DNA of 64,000 bases from positions 25,544,001 through 25,608,000 of the forward strand of contig OZ316893.1 of NCBI GenBank assembly GCA_973895155.1, in the 5' to 3' direction. Under the pieces are notes generated by a model. It was not told where the DNA came from. It made no database searches and saw only the letters and a list, made by a program, of their open reading frames with translations. The translations under genes and the position numbers were made by a program. Shown in pieces: positions 44,401 through 56,214 of the stretch; the stretch's first letter is position 1, and every line of letters begins with the position of its first letter. Source of the stretch: Marsupella aquatica (taxonomy: Eukaryota; Marchantiophyta).

Positions 44401-47400
44401 CCGACTGAGGAAGCAGAAATGATGTTGACGGAGGAAGAGTTTTCGGGGATAGACAGCAGAGCGACCATAAAAATGGAGGAATCCCCTGGGCCGAATTTTG
44501 CAAAGCACAGGACCAGGGAAGCACTCAATCCGACGGAGGAAGCAGAAATGATGTTGACAGAAGAAGAGTTTTCGTGGATCGACAGCAGAGCGACCAGGAC
44601 AAAAGAGGAATCCCCTGGGCCGAATTTTGCAAAGCACAGGGCAAGGAAAGCACTCAATCGGACGGAAGACGCAGAAATGATACTGACGGTGGAAGAGTTT
44701 ACGGGAACAGACAGGAGAGCGACCATAAAACAGGTGGACTCGCTTGGACCGACTTTTGCAAAGCACAGGGCAAGGGAAATACTCAATCCGACAGAGGACG
44801 CAGGAATGGTACTGACGGAGGAACCAGTCACAGGACTGGACAGCCGAGCAACCACCAATCATGAGGAATCTCCTGGACCGATCTCTGATATCTTTGCAAT
44901 GACGAGCACAAAGCTCAATGGAGGTGCCTCCAATATGGATGGCAAGAAGTCGAACAGGAGGATCATTTCTTCGGACTCACTCGAGGCTACAGAAATGATG
45001 TTGACGCGGGAAAGGTTGTCAGGAATAGACAATCGACCAACTGCCCATCTTGAGGAATTCACGGGACCGGATTATGATAATCGTGCAATGAAGAGAGCAA
45101 AGTTTGAGAGAGGTGGCACCTCCGTGGATAACAAAGAGTCCGACAATAATTGCTATCCTGCAGTTGGCAAATGGTCGACGACAGAGGACAATCATTTCTC
45201 CACTGCACTGGAGAGCGTCACGCCCCAAGTTCCGCGCTCCAGTGATCTTCTTGGAGCGGAAATGAAGTCACTTCACTCCACACCTGTTAGGCCAGCTCGT
45301 AGGAGTATGTGGATGACCCCTCCGTCTTCGGTGATTACTGCAAGAGCTAAAGATGAATCTAGCCCAGAAAGAGAAGATGATATTTACGACACAACAGCTG
45401 CTATAACTGAAAGAATTGGAGAAAGAATTGGAGAGGATGGAGAAGAGAGCATCAGCGCTACGAAAGTGTCCGTGGAGGAAGAAGATGTCCCCCATCTTAT
45501 CATTAAGAGCGAAGACACAACAGCTCTTATATCTGAGAGAGTTCCGGAGGATGAAGAAGAGGGAATCAGCGTTACAAAAATGTCTGTGGACGAATTTTTA
45601 CAACATGCAGAGGTTCTTTGCTTTCTCAGCATTTTTTCCCCCTTTTGAGGAGCATTTTGCCTTTTCTCGTCTCCTTTTCTAGCTGATGTTTTGTGGATTT
45701 ACGGGTGCGATAGCTTATCACTCTGCAAAGCTAACGACTGATCTAGTCTCCCACCCGTAGTTGGTTTAGCCAGGCGTAGCAATCCGGAGTTCATATTTTC
45801 GAAAGATTACCATTATGCTTAAGCTTGAATAATCTTTCCGAGTTCTTCATCGTTTTATTGGACCAGTACGCAACCATGCTTCTACAGTTGGGGCATGACG
45901 ATGATTACTATTTTGGCTGACAGGTCCAGTTCTCTCTTGGGCATCAAGGTCCAAGGGATTTGGGCAAAGATCCATCGTTGGTTGAGACTCACCACGTGCG
46001 TTCGCTAAGTGAGATCTTCAATTTTCTATGTCTCGTCAAACCACAGGTGCACCTCGATTGCCCATTAAATGATGTTTTTTATGAGGCTTTGTCACCTCAA
46101 AGAACCTTTTAATTTAATACGTTAGAGATCGCATCAGATTTTAAGCTGAATGTCATGATGAATTCCAGCTTATAATCATGAGCGATGCATGCGCCGAGCT
46201 GCACCATGAAAACTCCATCAAAGCTACGGCAGTGACGGAGCTCGAACAGCCACTGACAGCGATATTTTCCAACTTTCAAGTAAGAACCAGATGAAGCACA
46301 TTTTTCAACTTTCACGTAAGAACCAGATGAAGCACTTGCATTGGAACAGTCTCGCTGTTGGTTTCAACTGGCAAGCTGACACTTTTGGTGAAGTTTCGTC
46401 AATTCAGAAAGCACCTGAGGGGGAGAAGCAGCGACTAAGAAAGCAACTTGAAAGAATTCAGGGCAATTACAGGTAAGCAGGCAAGAATTTACTAATGCCA
46501 TGACCTCATTGTAGATTCTGGAAAAAAACAGACCCTTCAAACTTTGCTTATTGTGGCCTCGTGGAAAGTTCGCTGGCAGAGAAAGATCGGATCCACTTCC
46601 AGCTGATAGTGGAAAACGACATTACCAAGGAATTACTCAAGATGAAGGACAATATGATGGTAATTTTCTCTCGCTCTGTGTACTAAGCCAAATGTTTCTT
46701 TCGTTTCTTCTTTAAAGAGAGACACTCGTCTGTAGAATAATAATTGTTGAGATGTGAATCGACGTGAATTGTTAAGTCGGCATGGCAGCAATTGATTTAG
46801 AAGTACCTGCGTTTGTGCAGTACTACGTGGAACATATTCAAGAACAAAGAAACATATTTCAAGAGAAGTGCTGTCGGCCATTTCGCTGTCTTCAATCGAG
46901 CCTTTCTTCGAGAGATGCGAATCTGGAATGCATTTCGACCTCGCAGTCAAAACTATCTACTGTAAAGCACCTCCGAACAACAGCTAATCTCGAGAGGATA
47001 GAAGACCTGGTATACTATCCTCCGACTGGCTTTTCCCGATTGAGTCGTGGTATGTACTGAACATTCACATGGTATCTATAATCCTTCCATGAGGAATGCC
47101 CACTTGACTCGGAAAATTCGGCTCGACCTTGTGCAGAAGAAAAGACTTGAGGATCTGAAATCTTCACTGGAGTTAAAGTCAGGCAAGTCACGCCCAAGGG
47201 AGCAGGTGGTGACTCCTCTGGCCCGGACAGTATCGTTATGATGATTGCATGCTAGGTCTTGGTCCTCCCAGGCTAATCTTAACACGAAGATATTTCATTT
47301 TTTAGAATTTTATCCCAAGTTTAGCCTCCTGCATGCTCCGTCTGTTCTCCAAAACCAGTGCCATGTCTACAATTAAATCTTCCAATTATAATTTTTTGTC

Positions 47401-50400
47401 GTTGAATATAGATGTGAAGTGGTAAATTTGTGGACTCGTTAGGCAGGAGAAAACCCATTGTAGAACGGAAAAAACAAATGAAAGCCCATTAATTTGTAGA
47501 GCAAATTTTCAAATTGCAAGGGCGACTCCTCTCAAAGATGCAGCTGTTAGGGGACACACATAAAAGTCATGTCATCCTTGGAAACATACTTTACGATTTT
47601 CTAAGAACATGCCCGTCTTAAGCCGATGTCTCTATATTCGGTTTATCGCAGGTAGGCCCTTCTAAGGTGCCATTGCGAACAGAGTCAAAGGTTGTCGCAC
47701 ATTATCACTTGTGGGGGTGAAAATTCCTTTGTAGCCGTTACTAATGTCACCGTTGTCTTCCCATTGCAGGCGGCTGAAGAGAGCTTGGAACGTCTGAAGC
47801 AGAGGGTTGCACGAAGCAAAAACAAATTGTCGGACTTGCGCAGCCAATTGGTTGAGACAATATGCTCGGGGGAGAACAATCTTCGGAAAGAAGAAGTTGC
47901 CCATAGCCCTTATCTCGGAGTCGAGAAAATGAAGAGCGAAGTTTCTTTCCTTCACAATCTACAGGTATTTCCACTGTCTTGAGAGGGTATATTGAGTGCG
48001 ATATTTGTTTTGTCTATGCATCTTTTCAACTCCCAAAACAGGAATATCGCTATCTCATTCTTTTGGCTGCACGTGATTAGAAGACGAGTCTCGGGTGAAA
48101 TACATTCCTTTCAGTCCTCAACATGCGAGACAAACAAGCCTATTAGTGGAGTCACAGGCTCTGAACTGCAGGTCAAAATTTATCGATAGTCTCCCCTTTT
48201 TCCCTGGAACGAAGACTAAATGACTAATTTTTTGAGCAGCAATGCTAGAGAATAAGTAGAGAGGTTGTGATCCTCGTAGAATCAAGCGGGACTCACCTTC
48301 CTGGGAATGAGCGGGGTCTGAAGTGTATTGTTCTTTGAATACCAATGTGGAAGATATCCGTCTTCAACGAGTTCTAGAAATGGAGAGAATAGAAATGCAC
48401 TATGACTGAGCATACATGGGTTCTGTCAGGATGGGTTCCAAGTCAAGTCAGCCGGCAGAGAAAACCAGGACATGGTAGTGGAGCTCAGCTACCGTTCTCT
48501 TGTAAAACGAAGGTAAAATGTCGTTTAACCCAACAACATGTTGAATAATATAATTTCATTTCAGTGTTCGATTGGGGTTTCTCGTTGTAGAAACTCTTTC
48601 ACGGTGCTTGCAATAATCATATGAAGGAGGAATTCTAACTGGATGGGGTCTACTTGCTTCGAGACAGATACGTTGTACGCAAAGTAGGCACTGCAGTGAA
48701 GGTTTTAAGAAGTACTTGGTCTCTTGAGCAAGAGAAACTAGAAGAGGTATGTTACCCACTTTCTGTTGTGCTTCTTTCTTTGTTATATCATAAGGAGGTA
48801 TTGTTGCCCACCTTCTAACTGACTTTTTTGTCGAGATTTGCAGATTTTTCCGAAAATAAATGCCCTCGTAGTGTTCTCTTTCGCCCTTCAAACAAGTGGC
48901 ACATCCAAGGGAACCTCGATAAACTCGGCCGCTTGGCCGCAGGTACTTCAACTTCCATTTTTCATTTTGCCCATTGTTGTAATCTATCGCTTAGCATTAC
49001 TGCAGCAGTTCTCTGATCTGTGTTTGATATTCTATGGTTTCACGTTGTAGTTCACTATCTTTTCCACTTCTATGGCAAGCCCAAATATTTCTCAATTAGT
49101 AGTTTTAGTACTAAATTCAAAAGTGGAGCCTGACAAGGCAATAACCATGGTATGAACTGGGTTGGCGAGGTTATGAACCACTTCTGAAAGTTTGAGAAAC
49201 CCATCACATTAGTGGAACCAATCAGGAAACGAAGGATATTTCGGGAATTTTCGTGTTTTGAATCTAAAAACTAGATTAAGTTCTACCAAGGCTTTTGTAT
49301 CGATTTCTCAAATATTGAGAATATTTTCAGACTTTTGGGAAAGTCTGACAAGTTACGATATTAAAGTTTCACGATCGCCAACCGTAAACCAAGTTCCTGC
49401 AACGTTACTGTGACCGAGATAAATGGCAAATCGTGTGGTATATTTAATCTTGCCAGGTTTAGCGTTGAGATCTCTTCAGAAATTCTTACACATTGCGCGT
49501 TTCTACAAGCAGAAGTTTGGTCGACTGCGTGCATCCGAAGCAGTTCGGTTCACGCTTCCATCAGATAAACCCGGTGGCATACCAGAGCCCACGAGTTTGA
49601 GAGAGTCCATGCAGGTACGCAGCACAAGTGCCTGTGATGTAGCTTTCTCGTGTCATCTTTCCTTCACTTGTCACGAAAGAAAGGTCGACAGCATTGTGAA
49701 TGTCTAAATTGGCCAATGGTCGAAGATGGCCTCTGCTTACCACCCCTTCACTGTTTTAACGTCATATGTTTTGTGCAGTTTACGCGGATTCTAGTGGGTA
49801 ACTTGATGAACTTAGTGGAGGAAATTGGACAGTGCCAACTGGTCATCAATGCCTCTTCCGGCGGCGGTGTCCTGGCCGAAGCTCGTTTCCGAAATGATCC
49901 TGGTAAGTAGTTGTATCATACTTAAAAATAATGGACCAGGTGTAATTTCTGACCCAGGATTACAGAGCGTTGTACTTATGTATGCTTGTGACTTCGAATG
50001 TGAGTTCTCTGATGGTGTCCTGGTGATTTTGTCTCCGCGCGGTGCAGATGGCCACCTCCAACTCGAGCTCAAATTCATCGACTGTGTCTCGTCTATCAAA
50101 TTCTTTTTATACCTGGATATGACCTGCCTCCCAATGTAAGCAAGCATTCACCTGTATCAAGCGTTGCATATCTCTTTCACCTCTTTCGATTTGCATTTTT
50201 CTACATCCGTCGCGAATCCAAGATTGGAAGACTTGTGTGCTGTAATGAAAATCAGAGGATGTGATCCTGACACTAAAATTATATTCCGTTTGTCACGATT
50301 TCCTCGCATCGCTTATTAGATTGAAGTATAATGAATTGTTCCAAGAGGAGAGATGTTAGTCATTTATTCAAAGCCTTCCTGAACAAAGTCGCGTGGGCTC

Positions 50401-50604
50401 GTGCGTAGGAATGGATATCCATTGGGAGATTTACCAGCCAAGGTTGAAGTGGCATATTGTGCTCCCCCGGTCCGGCACAGGTTCAAGCCAGAGACCCTCG
50501 AAACTTTATTATCCCTTGTGAAGCCTGGGTACCAGAGGCTAGAGCGGACATATGCAGCTGTGGGCTCTTTCTTGGCGTCACTTCGGAGGGGCGTATCAAC
50601 ATGA
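41431..50604 (+). CDS. KNL1: KNL1/SPC105 kinetochore scaffold, 17-exon model
   Basis: The model has 1809 aa. Exons: 41431-41858, 42336-45612, 45924-46046, 46169-46279, 46408-46472, 46515-46659, 46821-47009, 47137-47205, 47770-47964, 48115-48171, 48430-48512, 48668-48746, 48844-48942, 49513-49614, 49779-49902, 50048-50135, 50409-50604. All junctions are GT-AG and phase-consistent; exons 5, 7, 8 and 10 are least certain. The PP1-docking motif RRVSF is at 41-45. DNLTLDSTTFALRSL (about 167) matches a motif conserved in plant KNL1. Exon 2 holds three repeats of about 108 aa with SMTVSPQ-like cores and seven MELT-like repeats (residues 752-1034). SVDEFLQHAE (about 1225) starts the C-terminal region: coiled coil, then a tandem-RWD-like part (DGFQVKSAG, FTRILVGNLMNLVEEIG, KFIDCVSSIKFF) ending at GYQRLERTY. 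The family links centromeres to microtubules (with MIS12 and NDC80) and scaffolds checkpoint proteins; MELT motifs bind BUB3 after MPS1 phosphorylation. Confidence 0.88.
42700..43830 (+). repeat. KNL1 repeat family 1: about 108-aa units with SMTVSPQ core
   Basis: Within KNL1 exon 2, three tandem units are marked by EDSVTVSPQ (42763), KDSMTVNPQ (43084) and QDSMTVSPQ (43414), spaced 321 and 330 bp. Each unit continues with PRKF-like text, SRDENSAE, Q.LQNG.A.VPRA..VRAL.EERFGDLG.DT, and then a LK.PL.G..IPR.EDLPA segment. A decayed partial unit follows to about 43830. The coding frame is preserved through all unit-length changes, which argues for protein-level constraint. Confidence 0.85.
44110..45090 (+). 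repeat. KNL1 repeat family 2: seven MELT-like units
   Basis: MELT-like cores are encoded at 44161 (EMTLTGEEF), 44290 (EMMLTEEEF), 44416, 44545, 44674 (EMILTVEEF), 44803 (GMVLTEEPV) and 44992 (EMMLTRERL). Spacings are 129, 126, 129, 129, 129 and 189 bp. The common 43-aa unit reads MMLTEEEF.GIDSRATIKME, then ESPGPNFAKHRAREALNPTEEAE. The core Thr corresponds to the phospho-acceptor Thr of animal and yeast MELT motifs. Downstream acidic residues are present, and a [ST]P site (ESPGP) follows each core. Confidence 0.9.
46262..46326 (+). repeat. 36-bp tandem duplication spanning a KNL1 splice donor
   Basis: TTTCCAACTTTCAAGTAAGAACCAGATGAAGCAC is repeated as TTTTCAACTTTCACGTAAGAACCAGATGAAGCAC. The first copy carries the donor used in the model (CAA|GTAAGA, intron from 46280) and the second carries an equally good donor at 46316. 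Using the second donor would retain an in-frame TGA. Confidence 0.8.
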
Positions 50605-53600
50605 AGCAGATGATTAAGTATTCACCGCACAGTCCCCAACTTGTAATAAAGTGTACAATAGCGCTGCAGATTCAATGTGTTCGATTGGCCTCGCTACCTC
50701 TACCACTTGCAGTGATAGTCTCGATCGGCATTTGGAGGTGGGATTGACGAGCATTTTAGGCATTGTTAGACCTTGTTCTCTACGAACTGGAGAAGAAGGC
50801 CACCCTGCTTCCCTTCGCAATCTAGCCACTGTAATAGCGTGAATTCTTTCCCCAATCAACAGGCAGTCTCGATCAATGCCTAGAGTGGGAGTATCGAATG
50901 TAAACTCATAATTTACATTTTTAGAGTGAGCCACAATGTAGTACGAGAGTCCTCTTCTCATCAATGGATGTCTTAGTTGGATAACCTCTCTTGTGCTTCC
51001 GTGAGGTTGCTCTGCTCAAGGCGTTGTCTGTGAAGGAAGGACAGATTCATCAGCACGAACGTCAGCTGGGGAGTGGACAAGGATCGCCTTTTCAGCTGGT
51101 CTCCTCCCGTCTGACTTTATCGATTCTTCTTTTCTGCGGTTGACCTTAGTACCTGACCTTTCAGTTAGTATCCCTCTCACTTTTTATGTGTCTTAAAATT
51201 CTCTCCTGCTTGTCCAGAAAATCGGGTCCCAGCAGACTGAACTCCAGCTCAATTCAAATTTGTGATATAACTCTGTCAGCTGATCATGTCAGTCTGACGT
51301 TGCATGGTGAATCCAGTCTCTCAGAAGATCCGATTGGCTCCCCTTGACTTCGTATTCTCTACCCATGCAATAACAGCTTCTCCCTCAGAGTCACAGCAGC
51401 ACGAGAGACTACTGTTATCAGGTTCTGTGGGTAGATTGTCTGACTTCAGATTCTCAGTTACCCCACCAGGAGATTCCCAAATCCCATGCTATATATATCC
51501 AGTCGCTTTTGCCTAGCTGACCACTTCTACTGTACCTTACTGATCAAGCCGTTTGATGAGCGATTCTTTGGAACTGATTTGGGGCCGAGAAAGATTTTTA
51601 GATCGTGCTTCGTACGTTGCAGTGGCACTGGTTGGGTCACTCTGCATCCTGGATTGGAAACTGTAGAGATCTCACAACCCTCAACTTCTTTATGGTGACA
51701 TCTTTATTCATACTAATGAGTGAAGGCGTTTTCAAACGATGAAGTGCAGTGCGATTGGATCTTCAGTCGAAGAACTACATAGTTCGCATGACATGAGTCC
51801 TTAGTACCAGACAAACCAATCAGGATCGACTCTATTCCACGGCTCGACAAAATTTCAAGGAGTTCCATTACCAGACACACTCGAGACCTCGGTTGGTTAA
51901 AATCAATGTTCGACTCCTAATCTCTTGGCCATTTTAGTCCACGAAGGAAGGCAGGGACTCCAATCTAAACATCATAGATTAGTGAGAGTCAATCTTTGAC
52001 ACCTAATCTCTTGCCATGTTAGTCAATGAAGGAAGGCAGGCACTCTTTTTAATATCCTTGATTGGTTAAAATCATTGTTGACACAATCTCTTGGCCATGT
52101 TAGTCAATGAAAGAAGGCTGGCACCCCGATCTAAACATCAGAATTGATTGGTTGCTTAACATCAATTATTGACACCTATTCTCTTCCCCAAGTTTATCAA
52201 TTAAAAGAATAGTACTTTGGCACTTGAATCTAGGCACCAAAGTTGATACTGGCTTGGGTCAAGGAGGAGGCATAATTATGCTGGTTGCTGTCCGGGGAAT
52301 TGTTTAACCCGTTGGCTTTGGACGTCTTTGGGGCTTTACACCTTATCTTTATCTTTGGGGCTCAATTTGTCATTGTTGGCTGGTCTTTGCAGTTTTTTGG
52401 TGTAGCGTGCTATTGCCAAGTTTTTGTCCTTGCTGTCTTCTTTTAGGCAGCTGTGCCTGTTACATTACAGAGAGCTCAAGGGCTCAAGCATCCACTATTT
52501 GTCATAGGGCCAAGGAATTAGGGCTTCTGGACAACTTACTCTTTTGTGACCCTCTTTACCGCGGAGCTTTATGAGGCTTTTGAATAGAATTTTAGTTTGT
52601 CCTTGTTGGCTGGTTGTTGGGGCTCTTGTTGGGGTTTCTGCTTTATTTTCTCCCCATTATTTGGTCTCCTGCCTTTGGGATCTTGACTCTTGGATTGACA
52701 CTTTTTGTACTTTGACACTGATATATATATATCAAGCATTGCAGTTTTAGTTTTGTACAATGCATTAGAAGATCTTTGTCTAGAGAAGCAATTGAGGGAG
52801 TAGCATAATACTCTGTCAGGGCTCAGGTCTTAGAAAATTCTGGAGCAGTGCTGAAGGTAATAATTATATCTCTATTTCCATTGGGACCCTCAGGGCTTTT
52901 ATAAGAAGAACTCTCCCTTGGGAGGGCTCTACATAACACATATATAGTGCGGACCATTTGGCAACATTTGGATGAAAAACTTGACAATTGACGTTGACAA
53001 CCAAGACAGGTGTTTTATTTCAAACATGCAAAGGGGATTTTCAATATCAACTCCAAAAGGCAAGATGCAACTACCAAATATTTAATGGCATCTTTCTTTC
53101 TATCCTTGCTTTCTGGTACAGGTCACTACCCAATGTATATTTGCATCCACTACAATATTTCAAAGGTAGCCACTAAAGCTCCTAGAGTTAGAGTGGTTGG
53201 TCCCAAAGGTGCAGAACTTGTGGTATTCTCACCCTTTGTCATGGAACCTTGCACAAACTTACCACCCCTCATCTGTTGAACTCTGGTTCTTGCCAGGACT
53301 CTAAATTGTTCAATCAACTGCTGTTATTAACCAGGTCAGTGACCAAGAGAGCTTTGGTCACAAGAAGATTGAAAGACTTTTCCTTGTATTTTCTACTCCA
53401 TACCACCCAAACCACCCCAACCATGGCTACTGTACCCGAGTACATACCAAATGTGTTGAGGTTCTACTACTGGACTTTACAGACTTTGTTTGGTTGGTTA
53501 TTCGACATTCATTGAACCAGAGTGGTAACAAATAGTGAGTTTTGTCATTTGTAACAAGTGGGGTGAAGAACTTACACCTAGGTGACATAAACAACCCAGT

Positions 53601-54189
53601 CCCCATGGTGGTGTAAAGCACTGTATATTACACCTTGTGACATGGTCATGCATAGAGCTTGTGTGGGGACTTTACTCATGGCAAGTTGTGAGTTTCTTTA
53701 GTGTGGGACCAAGTAGGATACTTTAGGGTGGCAAGTCACTTACAACGATGGGAGGCTTTCCAGGAAGAGAGGTGAGTGACAATCTAATCTACACCATCCG
53801 ATCTTCCAAGATTCGTTTAGTACCATTGGGTCAATCTGACAGGCAGGGTCTATGTCTGTCTCAAAGAAGTAACAAAGGTGATGATCTGGTTGAAACAATC
53901 TCATTGGCATTTAGAGCTTCCCCAGAGGTGCTCCTTTTCACCCACTAAATTGTCAAATATATGAACCACATGGAGAGAAATTTGGTGATCACCTTCCCCA
54001 CTAGTAACTTGTAACTCTAAATATTACCAAGAAATAACCAAGAAATTAAGGCCTTTGCCAAGCTAGCTTAACATTCAAGGCTCAATTCTCATCAAGTCAC
54101 ATCCAGATTCATTTGAAAGTATCACAACACTATTTGAGGAATGAGAGTCAGTTGGGGGGCGTGGTGGTTTGTGGGCTCTCCATAGGAAC
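50605..54189. other. KNL1-MINU intergenic region, no gene seen
   Basis: The first few hundred bases are presumably the KNL1 3' untranslated region. A minus-strand frame of about 116 codons (50614-50964) shows no family resemblance. Tandem repeats lie at 51.89-52.26 kb, and an AT dinucleotide run (ATATATATATAT) lies near 52722. The rest is stop-rich unique sequence. Confidence 0.55.
51890..52260. repeat. About four diverged tandem units of 90-100 bp
   Basis: Each unit has GGTTAAAATCA.TGTT, then GACACCTAATCTCTTGGCCATG, TTAGTCAATGAAGGAAGGCAGGCAC and an ATCTAAACATCA segment. Copies are near 51893, 51985, 52062 and 52150. Indels between copies preclude coding use. Confidence 0.65.
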
Positions 54190-54915
54190 ATCACCGCCTC
54201 TATTTCTATTGTTTGGGAGCATCACTCACCAAACCGGTGGACATGCTCTTGGCCACCCCACATCTCTGGGTAAAAGTTGACCAACATCAGCCAATAAAAA
54301 GCAGACCATCCTCAACCCAGTTATGATCACCGTAATTACCTCATTACTAGACGGTTCAGGAGAAGACACAAAGGCACAAACATGAGCTCGAGCTCCACTA
54401 TTTCTATTGTTTGGGGAGCATCACCCACAAAGAGCTCATCTATTTCTATTGTTTGGGGGAGCATCACCCACCAAACCAGTACATGCTCTTAGCCCAAATC
54501 TCTGCGTAAAAAATTGACCAAAATCAGCCAATGAAAACCACACCAACCTGAACCCAGTTAATTAACCACCCGACCCCAGTTACGATCATTGTAATCGCCT
54601 CATTACCGGACGGTTCAGGAGGCGACACGGAGGTCTCTTCTTTGACCGCGTCAAGAAGTGAGGTACAGACTTGAGTTCCTCTATTTCTATTGTTTGGGGA
54701 GCATCACCCACCAAACTGGCAGCCAGGCTCTTATTAGTGAGCCCAAATCTCTGGGTAAAAACTTGACCAAAGTCAGCCAATGAGAACCACACCATCCTGA
54801 ACCCAGTTAATTAACCACCTGACCCCAGTTACGATCACCGTAATCGCCTCACTCCCGGACGGTTCAGGAGGCGACACGGAGGTCTCTTCTTTGCCCGCGT
54901 CAAGAAGCGAGGGCC
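54190..54915 (+). repeat. Threefold tandem module upstream of the MINU-like gene
   Basis: Three units of about 240 bp contain in order CTATTTCTATTGTTTGGGGAGC, TCACCCACCAAAC, a CAAATCTCTGGGTAAAA segment, TTGACCAA..TCAGCCAAT, AACCCAGTT, TTACGATCACCGTAATCGCCTCA and GGACGGTTCAGGAGGCGACAC. CCAAT is at 54291, 54538 and 54777. An extra partial head occurs near 54400. The last two units are more similar to each other than to the first. The array ends about 1.3 kb before the MINU start codon, so it may be promoter sequence. Confidence 0.75.
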
Positions 54916-56214
54916 CGAGCGCGAGCTCCCGGTGGGACCGACCGTTGTAAAAGTCCCTCCCCCGGTACATCTCTGCCGTCCGCGTTCCGAATCGACGGTC
55001 CGGGGGCGTCGCCGGGTTACCCTAGGCCGGAGTTAGGGTTTGGTTGTCGGGGCGGAGGAGGGGCAGACAAAGAAGAGGACGACAGAAAGAAAAGAAAGAA
55101 AAGGAGCGAAGACGAAGGAGAAGACGAAGACGAAGGAATGACTCGAATGCTCGCTTTCTGCGTCTCAGCTTTGCTCCAATGCTTCTGCTCTACTACTGCT
55201 ACTGTACTCTCTCTCCCCCTCGTGTACTACTAGATCGCTCGCGGCTTTTGATGGCGGGCCGACCTTTTCATGGCTCGTTCGATTGACGCCCTCTTCTTCG
55301 TCGTCGTCGTCGGCTTCGGGTGCAGCGCGCGATTGGATTGATTAATGGTCAATGCGGAGTCGAGCGGAGGAAGAAGGCGAGATTCCACCAGTTTTTTTTT
55401 TTTTTTGGGGGTTGTTTTCTATTGATCTCGTTTGAGCGGGGCGGTGCTCAGTTTGCGCCTGTGACGGACGGAGGGACGGCACAGGAAAAGGGAGTCGACG
55501 TATTGACGAGAGCGCGAGGCGACGAGGCGAGGGATTTAGATTTGTTATATGCTGTAAATATTTATGCCCGGGAGTGATTTAGGCGTGGGCTATTACGACG
55601 ACGAGGACGTTGACAAATCAGGAGGAGGAGGTGTGTAGGAGGAGGAGGAGGAGGAGGCCGAGGAGCAGCAGTGCGGGCGAAGTAAGTGCGGGCGAACCAA
55701 TCTGCCAATTCAAATGTTTGAATTTGGATTCCTCGCTTCTTCGCTGCAGCTCGTCGCAGAGTTTTGGAACGACGAGACGAAAGAAGGATCGAACGCACAA
55801 GCGGAGGAGCACGCGAACGAGCGAACGAGCGAGCAGGAGAGTCGGGACGAGGTGAGAAGGGAGAAAGAGAGTGGCACGACGACGAGCAGGCTTGGTCGGG
55901 AGCGGTGGTGTCGAATGAAGGGAGAGTGAGATTTGGGAGGGAGCAAGTGCATGGCTGAGGAGCCGTGTGGGAAGATATTGTGCCTAGCAAATGTGCGGGT
56001 GCTTGCAACCGGTTTTTCCAAGGCCTGCCTGCTTGTCTGCCATGAGCGCGGTGCCGATATGATGTAAGGCTCTGTTTCGAGGGATAAAGATTCAGTGAGG
56101 CTAACCCTGGCCTCCTCGCGGGAGTGCAGATTGAGGGGAAGGAGGAAGTCATTTGTTTGGTTGATTTGGAGGCGAAGGAAGAAGGCAAAGGAAGCTTAGC
56201 GGATGTGATGTGGG
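54916..56214 (+). promoter_or_regulatory. Probable promoter and 5' leader of the MINU-like gene
   Basis: The region is GC- and purine-rich, with AGGGTTTGG (telo-box-like, 55036), GAAGACGAAGGAG repeats near 55110 and a T14 run near 55394. A GAGGAGGAGG tract is near 55630. Long open frames on both strands (for example a 247-codon minus-strand frame) reflect this composition and have no recognisable homology. A CT-rich stretch with ACTCTCTCTCCCCC near 55207 may mark the transcription start; a leader intron is possible. Confidence 0.35.

Noticed and set aside
44010-44862. Two minus-strand frames of 268 and 282 codons
   Set aside because: They are exact shadows of the KNL1 MELT repeat array, whose periodicity of three keeps antisense frames open.
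50614-50964. 116-codon minus-strand frame just beyond KNL1
   Set aside because: Its sequence looks fairly protein-like, but it lies in the probable KNL1 3' untranslated region and has no recognisable domain.
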